Assembly (NCBI GenBank): GCA_016490735.1
Contig: JAEMWC010000352.1
Coordinates: 235,001-299,000 of the forward strand
DNA from: Pachyseris speciosa
Taxonomy: Eukaryota; Cnidaria; Anthozoa; Scleractinia; Pachyseridae
DNA length: 64,000 bases
Direction of reading: 5' to 3'
Positions 21,301 to 35,300 of this stretch are shown in pieces (position 1 is the first letter of the stretch; the number at the start of each line of letters is the position of its first letter). Under the pieces are notes generated by a model. The model did not search any database. It was not told where the DNA came from and saw nothing but the letters and a program-made list of their open reading frames with translations. Position numbers and translations under genes: made by a program.

Positions 21301-21662
21301 AGGCAACAAATCTTATAATTAGTGGGTGTGTCTTCTGTCCCTTATGGTATCTAACACCGATTTCCAGGACTTTTAATTTGATGTATCATTACTACCAATC
21401 TTAATGAGTTGTTACCTTTATAGTGCTTTTAAAGACTGAATCCTCAATCATTGATGGACACGTTTTGAATTTTTTTCGACATAATAGGTTACCATAGGAA
21501 CAGTATAACCTGTTAGAGGCACCCATAATTTTAGCTTTAGGCGATTTTTAATTCGAATGGAGCACTTCGATCCCCACTTTTTATATTATCGCAAAATGTT
21601 TAGCATAATAAGATACAACTATTTTAATGTCAAAAAATTCAGAGCCACCTTAAATTTACATT
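18363..21662. other. Region between gene A 3' end and gene B start
   Basis: About 3.3 kb separates the end of gene A from the ATG of gene B on the same strand; it should hold gene B's promoter. No TATA box is convincing. An unassigned minus-strand frame of 81 codons (18792-19037, MAKSLKTPNIQLRDP...) has no family I recognise. 20641-20850 holds a small inverted repeat (gattatgagctcaag / ctcgagctcataatc) followed by a related direct copy. Confidence 0.55.
20643..20850. repeat. Small inverted plus direct repeat cluster
   Basis: GATTATGAGCTCAAG at 20645 is mirrored at about 20714-20730, and a third, direct copy of the right half lies at 20787-20841. It looks like a short foldback element. Confidence 0.6.
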
Positions 21663-21668
21663 TTTATT
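21663..21668 (-). terminator. AATAAA polyadenylation signal of gene A
   Basis: AATAAA on the minus strand about 67 nt after the stop codon of gene A (21735). A good position for a cleavage/polyadenylation signal. Confidence 0.5.
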
Positions 21669-21734
21669 ACCTGATCGTAAGTTTTGTTTCTCCTGTTTAG
21701 GTAAGCCGCATAAAATATCGCACATGTTGAATAT

Positions 21735-21912
21735 CTAAGATTTGATTACCACGTTAAAATTGACGTAAACACCATGATCGAAGGAAATACACTCGTCAAC
21801 TAAAAGACGCACCTTGTGTTGGTTTTCCATTTGTTTCAGTTTGTTTCTCAAATCAGCAAATGCTGGTCTTTCATTGGGATCTTCCTGCCAGCACATCATC
21901 ATTATCTCATAC
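21735..21912 (-). CDS. Gene A last exon: kinase C-lobe end and short tail
   Basis: A 178-nt exon ending in TAG (21735-21737). It encodes [20 protein letters not shown] (subdomain XI with the conserved Arg of NERP) and LRNKLKQ, then a short tail ending VVIKS. Acceptor GAATAG. Confidence 0.9.
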
Positions 21913-24900
21913 CTATTCGGATAAAAAATGCATTTCTATCAATGATTATGTAGGAAGTACTATTAAACTTGTTCGTGAAATGAGAGTCTTTCTGAAAGGG
22001 AAATAATGAACGCATAAATATTGTTACTGTAGTGTATGGTGACAATTAGAAATAGAAAAAGAAACACTTTTCTTGTTGGAGCAGTTGGCGGTGCATTTAT
22101 CGAGATGTATGTTCTTTCGGTTTACATTTTGCAAATTAGGTTGACTGTACTTTTTTTTTTTAACAAGGTCTTTTATTAGGTTTCGTCCTCTGAAACTGGG
22201 AAGATGTGATTGTTTGATCCTTAATGAACTGGCTTTATATCACGGGTGGTAGATGTTCTTTATCAGTCACTGTACGAAAACTTTAACAAATGCGTCGTGT
22301 TTGGCTTTTATTTAAATATTGTTAGTAATCATAATCAGTGTTGACATACACATTAAAATAAACAATGCAACAATTAGGATAGCTGCCAGAAAGAGGTTCA
22401 GCTTACAGTTTATCATCCACGTGTTTCGGCTTTGGCATCCTGTATCCCTGCTGAAGCAAATTAGCAATTTTCCTGCCATCCATGCGGGGATATGGTGATC
22501 CGCCTGAAAATTATAAAAATATTTGGGAAATTCGCAAAAATCATTTTTTTAAGGACCAGGAATTGAATATAACAAGAGTAATCTCTTTTTTTCCGATGCT
22601 GTTAGCCGTCGTTTCCTTGTTTAGTTTCAATTGCATTCGATTGGATTTCGGTCATAAAATTCCCTTGGTTCCCTGTCAGATTACGTTTGCCATTTTTCCC
22701 TTCCTCAGTAGGTGAGCCTGAAATATTTTTTCTTTGAATAAATTTCAGTGGCGTTCTGAAAAATTGTGTTAAACAAGGACACTGCCTATAAAAGGGATAG
22801 CTCCTCCCCTCTTTGACACGCAATTTCTGCTTGAACGGCTTTATTCAATAGCTAGTTTTCACGTTACGCCATCGCCGCCACGTTGGAGGACGTAAACAAT
22901 AGATCTCTCATTAGCTCCTTTTGTTCGTCCACCGCATTTGCACGTTTCACCATTGTTACCTGTGTCTCCAGAGATTGGCTGCAAACCACCTATATTATCG
23001 GACCCAGTGAGCAAGAAGAAGGGAAGCCAGTAATATAGAAGAAGGATATATAATGGAAGTGCCTCCATCATTCTCAGTCGAAGTTACTCAATTCTGGTCA
23101 CTAAAGTTGGAAAACCTGAAGTTTAACTTTCATTTTGTGCGAATGCAATAAATTTTGAATTTCTCGTACCAACAAATTTGAATTTGGCGCCACAGATGTT
23201 CGCGGGTCGACGTCTAGAATGAAATGACTGACGGCTCGCCCAGTCCAACGTTCCTTACATAGGCAGTGTCCGTGTTTAAATTCTATAAATCAGGGGCGGC
23301 GTATTCAAAATGGCGGATGTTCAGAAAGCATTACGTCATGTAAACCTTTTTGTCACGCAACGCACTTAAGGCTGAACAATCTGAAACATAGCTTATTGGT
23401 GCATACTCTTGGACTTTTCCAATATTTTAATATTGGAAACAAACCTCAAAGGAACAGTGGTGAGACAAGGGCAAAGTTATAGTGATGTCGTGCCAGAAAA
23501 AAAAAACCTTACCTATGGTGAAGATCTCGTAAAGGAGAACTCCATAGCTCCATCTATAGAAAAGACATGTTTTTATGTTATAATTTAATTCTTTGATTGC
23601 ACTCACGTGATAAGATAGCCATGCTGGTGCCAAAACAATAGAAAAGTGTAGCTCAAGGTTTGCATAACAATAAAGTCAAATTCCCAAAAGACTTTTCCGC
23701 TATTCTTCTTTCCACCAACATGGCCACCGTGACGTTAGGTGCAATCAAAGAATACCACTTTCCTCTCACGCCATTTTAAATAAATATTTTTGATAAGAAT
23801 TGGCCTACTGATTTCCCCTATTCCAATACTGTAGATGGTGAGGACAAATACCTAGAGACCTTTCGACTTGAGTACTAGTAAGAACGTAATTGAGTGCAAT
23901 TACGACTTTTCAAATCTAGTTCATAGGGAACTTTACCAACCTGGACGGGGACGGCAACGAAAACGTCATTTCAAAATATAACTTCCCGTTTTTACAACTC
24001 TTTCAAGATAATTCCAATTTGCTAATTTTGGAAAATGCTGACGAACTATCCAGGGACTAAATTACTAAGAACGGAGTAAAAGTAAAGGAAAACAAAGGCA
24101 AATTTACCGTCGTGCGCTCACGTTCTCGAGAAAACCTATTTTGGTTATTTCACGTTGTTGCTTTGCAGAGGACGGCAAAGAAATGTACCAAAATGTAAAA
24201 ACGCACGTGCAGAGCGATTGCTTTTGCTCAGTAAACTCTATTGTTCTCCTTGCCGTTACCGCCCTCGTTGCTATAGCTCCCTAATCACTTGTATCACCAA
24301 ACTTGTTTCTGCATTCTCCTCATCTGCTGGTAAGCCTGAATAAGGAAGCTTAAAGGTTTTCGGAAGGTGACCGGCTTGAAATTTACAAGCAGTACCTCGT
24401 ACTCGATCTGGTACTTGTAATCAAGGTCCCTAATACCAGGAAAGGGATTTTTCTCCTGTTGTTTGTTATTGGGGACTAAAATTACTGCTGGAGACCTCTT
24501 TTCATTGACACTAAGGCTGTTTACATCTGGTTCCCTGGCAGATTTGCTGTAAATGGTTGGATTCACACTGAAGCGGAGACACCAATTAACAGTCGGATTT
24601 GTTTGATAAAACAACGCCAAGTCCCCTCTTCAAGCAGTAAATCGCTTATTAAACATTTTGTTCGTGCGAGCACGTGTGAGATACTCGAACTTACACATCA
24701 CTTTTAGTAGTATATGTTCCATACAAGAGTGCTTCGCATGCAGTCCACTTAACAGGCAGACGGCCCTACGTGAGAGAAAAAAGGATAATCATAACAGTAA
24801 ACCTGAAAATGTAACAGTGCTACACTAAAAACCAGACAAGAATATGAAGCCATCACCGTTACCATCATCCTCGTTATCATCGTTATCACAATCATCACCA

Positions 24901-27900
24901 TCATTCTCTCCGAGATTGTTAATTACCTTTGTCTTTCGTTCATAAATTTTTCTTGTTTGCACATCCCTGGCCATTCCAAAGTCTGTCACCTTACATGTTT
25001 CTCCTTCTCCAACCAACAGATTACGAGCTGCAAGATCCCGATGGATGATCTGTAATAAATTGGGTTTTGATCAGCTTAAAAGGGTTGGGGTTTCCAAGAT
25101 ACCATCCACTGTTTTCGTGATTCTAGTTCTTTGTTTTATAATTGCATAAGACTGAATAGTGACTCTATTCTCAGCGGTCTCACCGTAGTGTATATAAGGA
25201 TTAATTTTCTCTCTTTTGTCGCACAACCGCGTACCGCAAACGGCTTGTTGTTCCAGTTGTTCTTCTGTTATAATACTCGGTCTGCGCTGGTGCCTTTCGC
25301 TATGGCTGACGCTGACGAGCAATTGCAATACCCTGATGTTCAGAGGCGAAGAGCTGACAAGAATGCGGTCAACGCTGCTCAAGCAGTTGTTCCACGAATT
25401 CAACCTCCGCCTGCGGCATAGCCTGCTCTAGCCGCTCTTAACGCTCCGGCCGAGTCACTTTAGGTTTTTCTTTCTATCTGTTTATTCCGGTGTTTTATCG
25501 TATGTTCGCTCGTACGCGTTTCTGCTTGTTTTCGCCCGTTTGTATTGGTTTTGGTCATTCGTACTTGTTTTTTTGCCTCGTTGTTTGCTCGTTTGCTCGT
25601 TTTATTCATTTCAGCATGCCACGCTTTTTTATGTGTTTTCACACGTTGTCCTTTTATATGTTTTTTTTGCTCGCCCTTAGTTTTGCGATTTTTGGTTTTG
25701 TGCAGTTTAATTCTCATTTCTTTCCGCTTGCTATTGCCAAGTTATTTTGTTAGTTTATTCTAGTATTCTTTTTGCGAAGGTCCCGTCATTTTTGCGGCTT
25801 AACATAAGGTCCCGCTTGTTTATTGTGGTATTATTTTCGCGGGTTTACTTAAGGTCCCGCTTCTCTGTTGTAGTATTATTTTCGCAGGTTAACAGGAGGT
25901 CGCGCTTGTTTATTGTAGTATTATTTTCACGGGTTAACAGAAGGTCTCGCTTGTTTATTGTAGTATTATTTTTCGTAGGTTACCAGAAGGTCCCGCTTGT
26001 TCATTCCAGCGTCATTTTTGCGCGTTAACAGAAGGTCCCGCTTGTTTACTGGCGTACTTTTTTTTCTTGCGGGTTAAAAGAAGGCCCCGCTTGTTTGTTG
26101 AAGTATTATTTTCGCAGGTTAACAATAGGTCCCGCTTGTTCATTGTAGCATCCTTTTCGTTGGTAAGCAGAAGGTCCCGCTTGTTTTTTATGGTTTTTTA
26201 GTTCACGCGTTTATATTTGGTCCTGTTTTCTGTTTCTTAAAATTTTTACTCTTACGGTACATCATCTGGTCTTGTTTTTGTTTATTATGTTTTTACTCCC
26301 CATAGGTCCTTGCTTATTTTAAGCTTTACCATTCCCAACTGTTCTTTTGCTCCCTAGTCTATGTATGGTCCATACGGGTTTTATCCTCTCCCCTATTTAG
26401 TTCGCTTTTCCAATGGCAGTGCCTGGAGGGGTGACTTACACCCTCTCAGACTACCGGGCGCTAGGGCCGCCATTCCCCGGGGGATTCCTCTTAGTTATTA
26501 GCCTCTCCTTTTGTCAGCTTTTGTTTCCACCTCTTCTATTGTGTTTTCTTTCAATCGTTTAGCACGTTTTTCTAACCCCAGGGATGGCGGCCCATATTGC
26601 CATTATTCTTCTGGCTTCTTACAGACTTAGGTTTGGGTGGCTCGTTTTCACTAAGTTATGGCCCTTAGTTTTGAGTATGGGCGGTTTGGTTCTGAATGTG
26701 GGCACCTCGTTTTGGGGGGATGGATTATGCCCATCTTGTCGGTCTCGTACATTTTTCCCCCTGCGGGCTTCATATCACCAATGCCATAGGTCTAGGACGC
26801 CAGGGCTCCCATGGGAGGGGAGGGTGGGAGAACCGCTGAGGGAGACCACAGGATGGGTAAGTACAGATGAGACCAGGCGTAATACCAACTACCACGAAGC
26901 GTACCACGGGTGTGCGACAAAAGAGAGAGAATTAATAATGACATTTTCCTTATATTCGCTACGTTGAGACCGCTGAGAATAGTTTACAATTTACCCTCGT
27001 GCATGACTTGCCAACAACAATCTTTCGAGGAAAATCAAAATGAAAATCACCGCTTGGAATGCACTTTCCTGTAGCCCATGACCGTTAGGTATTTATAGGG
27101 GCTTTATACAGTTTATGCAATCTGCGATCCACCAAAAGTATAATCGTATTAGCTAGCTTTCACGAAAGGAACTTACAGATCTCGATGAGAGGTTATTCAT
27201 CCCATCAGCGGTTTGCCAAGCAAACTTCATCAGCTGCTGTGACGTCAGACTTGTTTGTGGTTTGATATCCGGGTCCTTGTAATAAGTGTCATTCAATCCA
27301 CGGCTCTTCCTCAGGTAACCCAATAAGTCACCATACGGGACGTACTCAATCAACACCAGCAATGGCTCTATGGTAAAAATCCCAAACTACTAATTGTTCA
27401 AATATAATTCTAATGCACTCAGGATCCCAAGTGAGCAAAAGAATCTCAAACTGGCATCTATTTGCAAACGTTTACACTTGTTGTGACAAGGAAGGTCTTT
27501 TAATTTTTTCTGCTCTGCGCACGACTCAAAAATATTATATTGTACATAAGTAATCTGGTGGGTCAGTTCGTGAACATTTTCATATGCATAACTTCTCGAG
27601 TAATTTATCACTTACAAACAACTTCTGCTTGGCTAGGAATGAAAGAATTCTATCTCATCTAACCCCTTGTTTTGGATGCCGATGTGGCTGGAATTTGCTT
27701 TACAAGTATACGAATCTCTACATCTGAACTGGGTCCGTAAATCTGTATCTGGACATCACACGCTATGACGCGCGTATTAATGTACGAAACATCTCAGACT
27801 TAATGTCGTAGTGGCACCTCACCAGATTTAGTGACGCATCCCAGCAGCGTGATGACGTGTGGATGAGGTTTCAGTGTCTTCATAACTTCAAGCTCAGATA

Positions 27901-30086
27901 ACAAGTCTTTCCTGTCTGACTCAGGAGCAGCAGCTGCAAGATTCCATTGAAATCTAAACATATCATTTCTGCTTGTGCTGTACTCGTTTGATACCTTAGT
28001 TAGTTGCAGGCAACATTCGGCGAGATGAATGTATTTTACTAAGCGTATTTTGCATTTGTGACTGATTTTGATTATATCATGTGAGATAATCTATGGAAGC
28101 CAAGGAGGCATTTAAACTAGAGCTCAAAGTGGACCTCTTTAAATTAGCTTTTAGTATTATTGCGTCTAGTTTTATATACATCCACAGATTATATTTATCA
28201 TCATCATCATCATCATTATTATTAATTGGCACCTTTCAACATTTTCACAGCCACTTGCGTTTTCGGAGACCTCCCTCGTAGACCGACGGCTGTTCCCTTG
28301 GCAACCTGACCAAAGGCACCTTTACCAATTATCTTTTCGATGCTCACGTGTTCCCTTGGAATCTCCCACGAGCGTGTTGATGGATGTAGAGGCGCGTATT
28401 GGGTAATTTCCAAGGTATTTATTTGTGGGCGTTGTGACGAGTCGTGTGATCTGCGCTCTTCATCTAATGCCATGTACTGGCTTCGAGAGGAACTTCTTTC
28501 AGACGCTTGGTGTTTTGTCACTGTAAGATTTGGCTCAAGATCGGACATTTTTACTGCAGTCTACAGACGGAAAAGATAAGAGAAAAGTACCAGGGAATTT
28601 TGAGGCTGCAAGTATGTGTATACAACCTGATTTACTTTCTCGACAATTGTAAAATTCATTAATAATTCATGAGTTATAACCAATCTGCGGGTAGTATTTG
28701 AGTCACATATCTACATCCCTAAACCCCAATACAAATCAACTACTGCATTAAGTTTCATAAAAGAGTCCTGCTCAGCTAATTAGTATGCATTAACTTTGAT
28801 ACAGATCTCTACTGAATAGCTTGACAAACTCAACCTATTGTTTCATTTCACACGTAAGATAAAGCCCATAAAGGTCTCCCGCTCATATTTTATCTGTTAT
28901 ATAAAGAGCTGATTCAAAAACATACTTTGTTTCTTCCCTTTTCGACGAGTGGATCTGGATCGTTCCTTAAACAAAAATATCACAATGAATGAAGGATGAC
29001 TAGCAAATGTTTTCCTAATCTTTGTAAAAGGCCTTCTGTACGATAGCTGCAAACAAATTTCGTTTCGTTGTGTGTTGCATTATTTTTATCTTTCTATAAA
29101 AAACATTGAAAATTAAAATATATTTTCCTTTTAATCAGCAACGATGGTGCACCCCAGGTTTTTTATCAACATTGAATAGCCTTCTTCCTTAACTTGTAGT
29201 TATATCCCTTCTCAGTCTTTATTAGAAAAATTGAGGTAATGTATATATTAATTAACTTATAAAGAATATATATGTTAAGTTATCAGTACAAAATGATCCC
29301 GTTGTTCAATTTTAACAAGGAAGGCATAAATAAGGTTACTGCAGTATTTAGTTACTGGGCTACAAAGCTGTGGTAAGCAGTATTCTTTTGTATAACACAT
29401 AAACAGGTCCACAGAAAGGTTAGTTTGGCAAGTTTCTTACCTTTCCTTTCTTCTAGTCTCTGAAAAACAATGCAAACAACACCTGAATGTAATAAATTAG
29501 TTTAGATTATATTTTTGCAAATATATGCCAAAAAAGGAGCTCAGTGCTCCAATAGAAAACAATTTCCTCTCTAAAAGTCCATCGGTAATAGAAACCTAAA
29601 GATTCTCTTAAGTGATTTCGTCATATTCCAAACAGGAAATGAAAGCTAGTAAGACGACCGTAGTCAAGGCTTCATTGACAATTTCACAGAAACACAATCC
29701 AGGGCCGTAGCTAGTAACAGGCAAACCGAGGCACTTGCCTCAGTCACTTCTTTCGTTTTTGTCGTTTATAGTCATCATAAACACCCTAAATATACCTAGG
29801 AAGGTAATTTAACCACGGACATTGCCTCAGTCATAATTTTCCATTGACATTGCCTCGGTCATACTTTTTTTCTGGCTACGGCCCTGCAATCTGATTACTA
29901 ACAAATGCAAACAAAGGACGAAAGTGGAAGTGAATCAATAAATCAAAGGAAGTTTTCGGCCTGAGAGAGAAATTACCAGAAAAATAAGTAATGGTAATAG
30001 GACTGAGTGGAGTCCAATTCAGTCTGTAATCATACGAGTGATAACAAAATCGGACGACCGCGCAGCGGGAGTCCGATTAGTTTTTC

Positions 30087-30117
<31 letters not shown>

Positions 30118-32238
30118 ACGAAGTCTTATTACCAATTAATCATAAAAATTACAATTTCCGAGAAAAGAGGAAGAACCAAGTTATAAAAGGGAAGGAAATT
30201 TTGCATTAAAAGACTGACAAAGGAAGCGTAAATTGTTTAATGTCGCTCTGAAATTGACTACGATCAAAGTGTATGGTGATTGTAACCAAGATTGTGATTA
30301 GTTGATTTAAACTACAACTTTGAATGTGATTGGTTGATTTAAAATACTACTTTGAATGTTATTGGCTTATTGAACTGCCCGATAACAAACTGTCCAATAA
30401 CAAAGTGTCCAATAACAAAGTGTCCGATAACAACTTGGCACGTGAATGGTGAAAATAGGAGTTTTTTTAACCAATCACAACCGAGGAAATTGTAATTTTT
30501 ATGATTATTTAAGATATAATGTTGATTACCTTTTCTGTGCAGCCAAACGATATAGATAATAAGAGCAATAACGATCGCAACAAGTGTGCAGACCACAGCA
30601 ATGACGATGGTGCAGTTACATGAACATTCACTGCGTACCTCAACTGCAATGGTGAAAAAAGAAGCAATGCTAGCGTGCTGTAAATGATGATGCTAATCTT
30701 TATAGGGGTAAAGCCACAACAAGTTTTAAACTTGAAAGAAGTCATTTGCTTTACAATATTTAAAGTTGAAATATTTTTCAAGTAGGTTTTTAGTTTTGCT
30801 TCTTTACTAGAATTACATTAAAATATACTAACGAACGTGCCAAAAAATGCTTTCCTCAATGCAAAGCTCTCAATACAATTTCATGAAAACAGAACGCAAT
30901 TTCATTGAATGTACCCTGTACACTGTACCCTGAAATCTTATGAAAATGGAGGAATAGTAACGTGACATGCTACGCAACAGTTACATTTCGAATAAAATGA
31001 AAATATCAAATAATGTACATTTTGTCTGCTATTGTATATAACAATCATCCTTCAAAAGCTCACTGAATATCGCTTGATACTTAGCCGATCGAGGCCGTAG
31101 GCCGAGTTAGCTAAAATCAGGCGATATTTCGTAAGATTGAGCAGGATAATTTTTATTATTCAACACTTTAATGACAATGCAAGGCTCCATTTTCGGCATT
31201 TATTGCTAAAAAAGCTGAAAATTTTTTTTCTCCGCGACTTACAAAATTACGTACATCGCAGAATATCCGCTGAGTACACATGTCGAATATTGAGCGCGCT
31301 ATGACCATATCTGGACATATCTCAATGTGTTGAATAATAATTTAAATTATACGCATGTTGAAAAGGTGACAAGGAGTGATATTGGTTTTCTCTTGGGCAC
31401 ACTGAACAGTTCACGATTTGGTTAAATGATAAACAAATTCCAGTATCGAAATTGGCGTTTGTGTCATTTCCTCTCAATTACAGAGATAATTTGGAACTGT
31501 GCGTTAAAAAGCCCGAGGAACTGGCAAATGTTTGTTGCTGACAATCCTATGATTAGCATATGCCATGCCTTGCCTTGGCTTGTCTTGAATTGACATGCCT
31601 TGCCTTACATTGCATTGCCATGTCATGCCATGCCATCCCGTATCATAAGGCATGCCATGCTGTGCTATTTCATGCCATGCCATGCCATGCCACCATCCAT
31701 ACTATGCCATACCATACCTTACCTTCCCATACCATACAATGTCATGGCAAACTATATCTTGCTATGCCATGCCATTCCATACCAAAACAAGGCATTCGAA
31801 GCGTATAACGCTCATAACCCGCACCTTATCCGATGTTGCACGTAAGGCCGGTACAAAAATGATAGTTCGGTGGAGTAGCAGACCCATGACGAAAAACCCA
31901 GAGCTCTTGAACTCCGGGTCGAAAAGGATCAAGTCACATGACATATCGAGTTCACAGCAGTGGAAAGAGAATGTTCCGAAAACTGGGTCTTCCTTATCTT
32001 GCTAAGTGGACAGCACTACTTAAATTACTTGCAAACGCTGTTTAATGAATTCGCATTGACAAAACCGTACTTAAAAGTGAAAACCAAAAATCGCTCTTGT
32101 TCGCGTAAAATGAAAATGCATGATGAATATACAAAGAAATTGTAGCATGTGTTGCACGGATAGCGCAGTGGTGAAACCACTCGACTTCCACTAATGTGGC
32201 CCGGGTTCGATTCCGGGACTCGACGTCATATGTGGGTT

Positions 32239-32282
<44 letters not shown>

Positions 32283-32321
32283 CGGGTACTCCGGTTTTCC
32301 CCTCTCCTCAGAAGCCAGCAC

Positions 32322-32352
<31 letters not shown>

Positions 32353-35300
32353 GATGCTCGAACGTTCCATACATGAGGCCCCGGCTCGGGAGATTGGGCG
32401 ACCACACTATCGAGCTTAAATAAAATTGATTTGATTTGATTTGAAATGGACCATCATGAAATACTAGTGTATATTAACCTTGCCGCACTTCCGTAATGAA
32501 TTTCATTTCTCTTGCAACTGTACCGATAACAAAAGCTTTGTGCAGTCTATGTGGTTGTGTAGATACACCCAAGATATAGTTGAGTTGCTTAGTACAGATT
32601 AATTATCAGCACTGACTTTTTTCCATAAACAAACAAACAAACAAACAAACAAAATAACTTAGAAATGAAACGAACCATCAGGCTCTGGAGTAGTTTTGCT
32701 TGTTGGTGAGGCAGTTGTACTTGTTGTACGTGTGATAATTGCGAGGATTCCTACAATGGATGAAGCGTTAATGCTCAGTTCCCCAAGCTTTCCATCCTGT
32801 ACAGCATTTTGCAAAGTGGAAATAACAAAGTCTTCTACGACAACCATACTAAACTTCAAGACCATATCCAGGATTACACTTCCAGGCCTGGAACGTAACA
32901 AAAAGTTTAAAACAACCATTAAACCGAAATATAAGGGTTTTAGAACAACTTGAGACCCGGGACAAGATGTCAGGAGGAGGAAGAAGAAGAAGAAGAAGAA
33001 GAAGAAGAAGAAGAAGAAGAAGAAGAAAGTCAAAACGGGTGCGAGAATGTGAAGAAGAAATGTCAATTTTCTATTCGCATTTTATCCCCGAAATTTCTCC
33101 TTTACTCGCCCAGACTACATGCCTTTAGGTCTCCCTGGATGGTTAGAATATGGTGCTGAGGAAAAACCTGTCCAGACTCGTCACGAACGGTTAAAACGTA
33201 TTTTTTCGTTTGCATTAAAGAAATTTCTGCAAGTATTATTGGAATAACCGCACAAGTCATCTGAAAAAAATAAATTGAGGGCCTGAAACATTTAATTACC
33301 TGCAACCAACGACTACTGAGCCAGTGTAACCAGCTCTGTTCCTAAAGATCCTGTCCACCTAAAAGATAACCATGTCCAAAATAAGCTTTAAGAAGAAAGC
33401 TCATACTACAGGTACATCCAGCTGTTAACTAAGACACCACCCTCCAAAATAATATGCAAATTAAATACACTGTGCCCAGATAAATTAAACATAGATCAAA
33501 TGACAATAAATTTATTATCACTTTTTCTATGGACGTTTTGCGTGTCTTTTTTGCAATTTCCAGAGGGTAGGAGGTCAAATCGACCTGGCTATTCAATATA
33601 AGGGGTTACCACGGAGATTTCGCTGGTCCACAACACCGAAGGCTCTATCTTTGTTGTCACGCCAGCTGTCGTTTATTTATAAACGATCACTGCAGCTGCA
33701 ATTCGTTACGTATTTGATTTATAAGTGTGTTTTTCGAGTCATTTTCCACCTCAGAAGCCCTCTGCCTGGCATCATAAAGCTGGGTTGATGGGTAGAGGCA
33801 ATCCTTTGAAAGAAAACAGAAATGAGAAACAATTTCACGCGAAGTAGGCCGTCGAAAGCATGCGAGCGAGTGATGGCCATTCAAGGAGTGAAGTTGTGCC
33901 GTTTTGCGAGTGGATTCCAGGACCTGGCATGGCGAGTTTTGACTTGTAAATAAGGCAATCAGTGTAATATTTTGTCAGCTGGACCAGGTGGCTCGACAGT
34001 TATAAAAAAATATGTCAAATGGAAATTGGCAGACTTCCGTGTCGTCGTTACACAAGAAATACGCAGAATTCCACTGAGTCACAGACGCGAAAATTACAGA
34101 CAGTGTGAGCAACCGAAATCAAATAGCGATCCACGACGCGCTCAAGAAGTGAGTAGGAAAATGTGGAACAGATTGCAAAAGTCGAAGTTGGAGTCGAAGT
34201 TTGCTGCAAATGTAGACATTTAGCTTCAAGAGGAACTGTTGTGTTAAAAACTTGCAGACAAAGCTGCGTATTTTTTGTGCGGTCCGAGGGCGTTTTTGGG
34301 TTTGCAAGAGAATAAATACTCATATTCGATGATAATTGGGACTTTTGGTCAGTTTCCGGGGTGCTAAAGTCTAAACAAATGATCACCTAGTAATGAAAAT
34401 GGTTGATTTTAAACATAGTCCGAGATCTGGGGAAGTTGTAGGTTTTCAAAGCATGCGACGTTTACGTCACAAATTTTGCTGTCCTGTTAAAAAAATTAGT
34501 TGAAACACACTAAACTTGAAAGTTACCCCATCTGTAAATTTCCTCAATGAGGATCCTTTTGTGCAATGTTCACATGTAATGATGGTTACTGAGATATCTT
34601 TGGCTCCAATAACTGCAAGAAAGTGAATCCAGTAAGCTAAGAGATTACTTTACTTGTATGTACTCTTTCCAGAAACTAAATGAGCCCAAATCCCCTAAAG
34701 AGTTGCTTGAAATGAAAACAACTGTATCTAGTTTAAAGAGTAGCAAGAGGCTACAGGTAACTATACTCGGGCTGGTTGCTTAGAATGTACTTCAAGTCCA
34801 TATGCATCATGCGTCAATTCCCTTATTTAAATATTAAAATTGTTTTGAAACATCTCCATCGTCATGTCTAAGTACCTTAAATTCTCCTATTTCATTATCC
34901 AGTGACTCCATTGTTCAGTTAATAGAGCGCTGGGGCATGTATCCAAAGGTCGCGAGTACGAATCCAGTACACTGTAAAAGACTTTTTTTCTTTTGAAATT
35001 TCAATAGGCTCCCCAAATTTAAACAGGCTTTGGAATTTGCGACACCAAAACAAACGAACAAAAACCGTGATCATACAGTAGGTAAGTTTTTTATCTGTTA
35101 CTTACACTTTGCAAGAATTCTCATCACATTTTATTGATTTTAACCAGCTACATAATGTTGATTTCTAAGTTTGGGATGAAATTAAAACCAAGTACATCGG
35201 GTACCTTCTCTCACAACCAAAATTCTCTTACAATACCAAAGAAAGACATCGCACTATTTTCTCAATGACAAAGCAAACCATACATACATTCATATAGTCT

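Larger units (their letters stand above)
25165..26982 (+). mobile_element. 1.8-kb element with inverted terminal repeats and internal minisatellite (DIRS-like or nonautonomous TIR element)
   Basis: Left end 25165-25225 (CTATTCTCAGCGGTCTCA ... TATATAAGG ... TTTTGTCGCACA) matches the reverse complement of 26911-26982. No target duplication is visible, which fits a tyrosine-recombinase (DIRS-type) element, but no recombinase or RT frame is seen. A short frame starts at 25302 ([20 protein letters not shown]). The centre is a tandem repeat (25776-26190). It lies in the intron between gene A exons 27177 and 25049. Confidence 0.6.

Noticed and set aside
26584..26967. 127-codon frame in the minisatellite element
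   Set aside because: Composition is low complexity and it runs into the terminal repeat; no recognised domain.
31560..32005. Long overlapping open frames in a (ATGCC)-rich region
   Set aside because: Frames are open only because the pentamer repeat lacks stop codons; the products are repeats of Met-Pro-Cys-His without domain character.
32659..32975. Poly-Phe frame upstream of the SEA exon as an N-terminal extension
   Set aside because: The Phe run is the (GAA)n microsatellite read in antisense; the true exon starts at the acceptor at 32887.
33102..33305. Minus-strand frame [20 protein letters not shown] as a possible extra extracellular exon
   Set aside because: It lies between two SEA exons that already join in phase, and no domain is recognised; left as intron.
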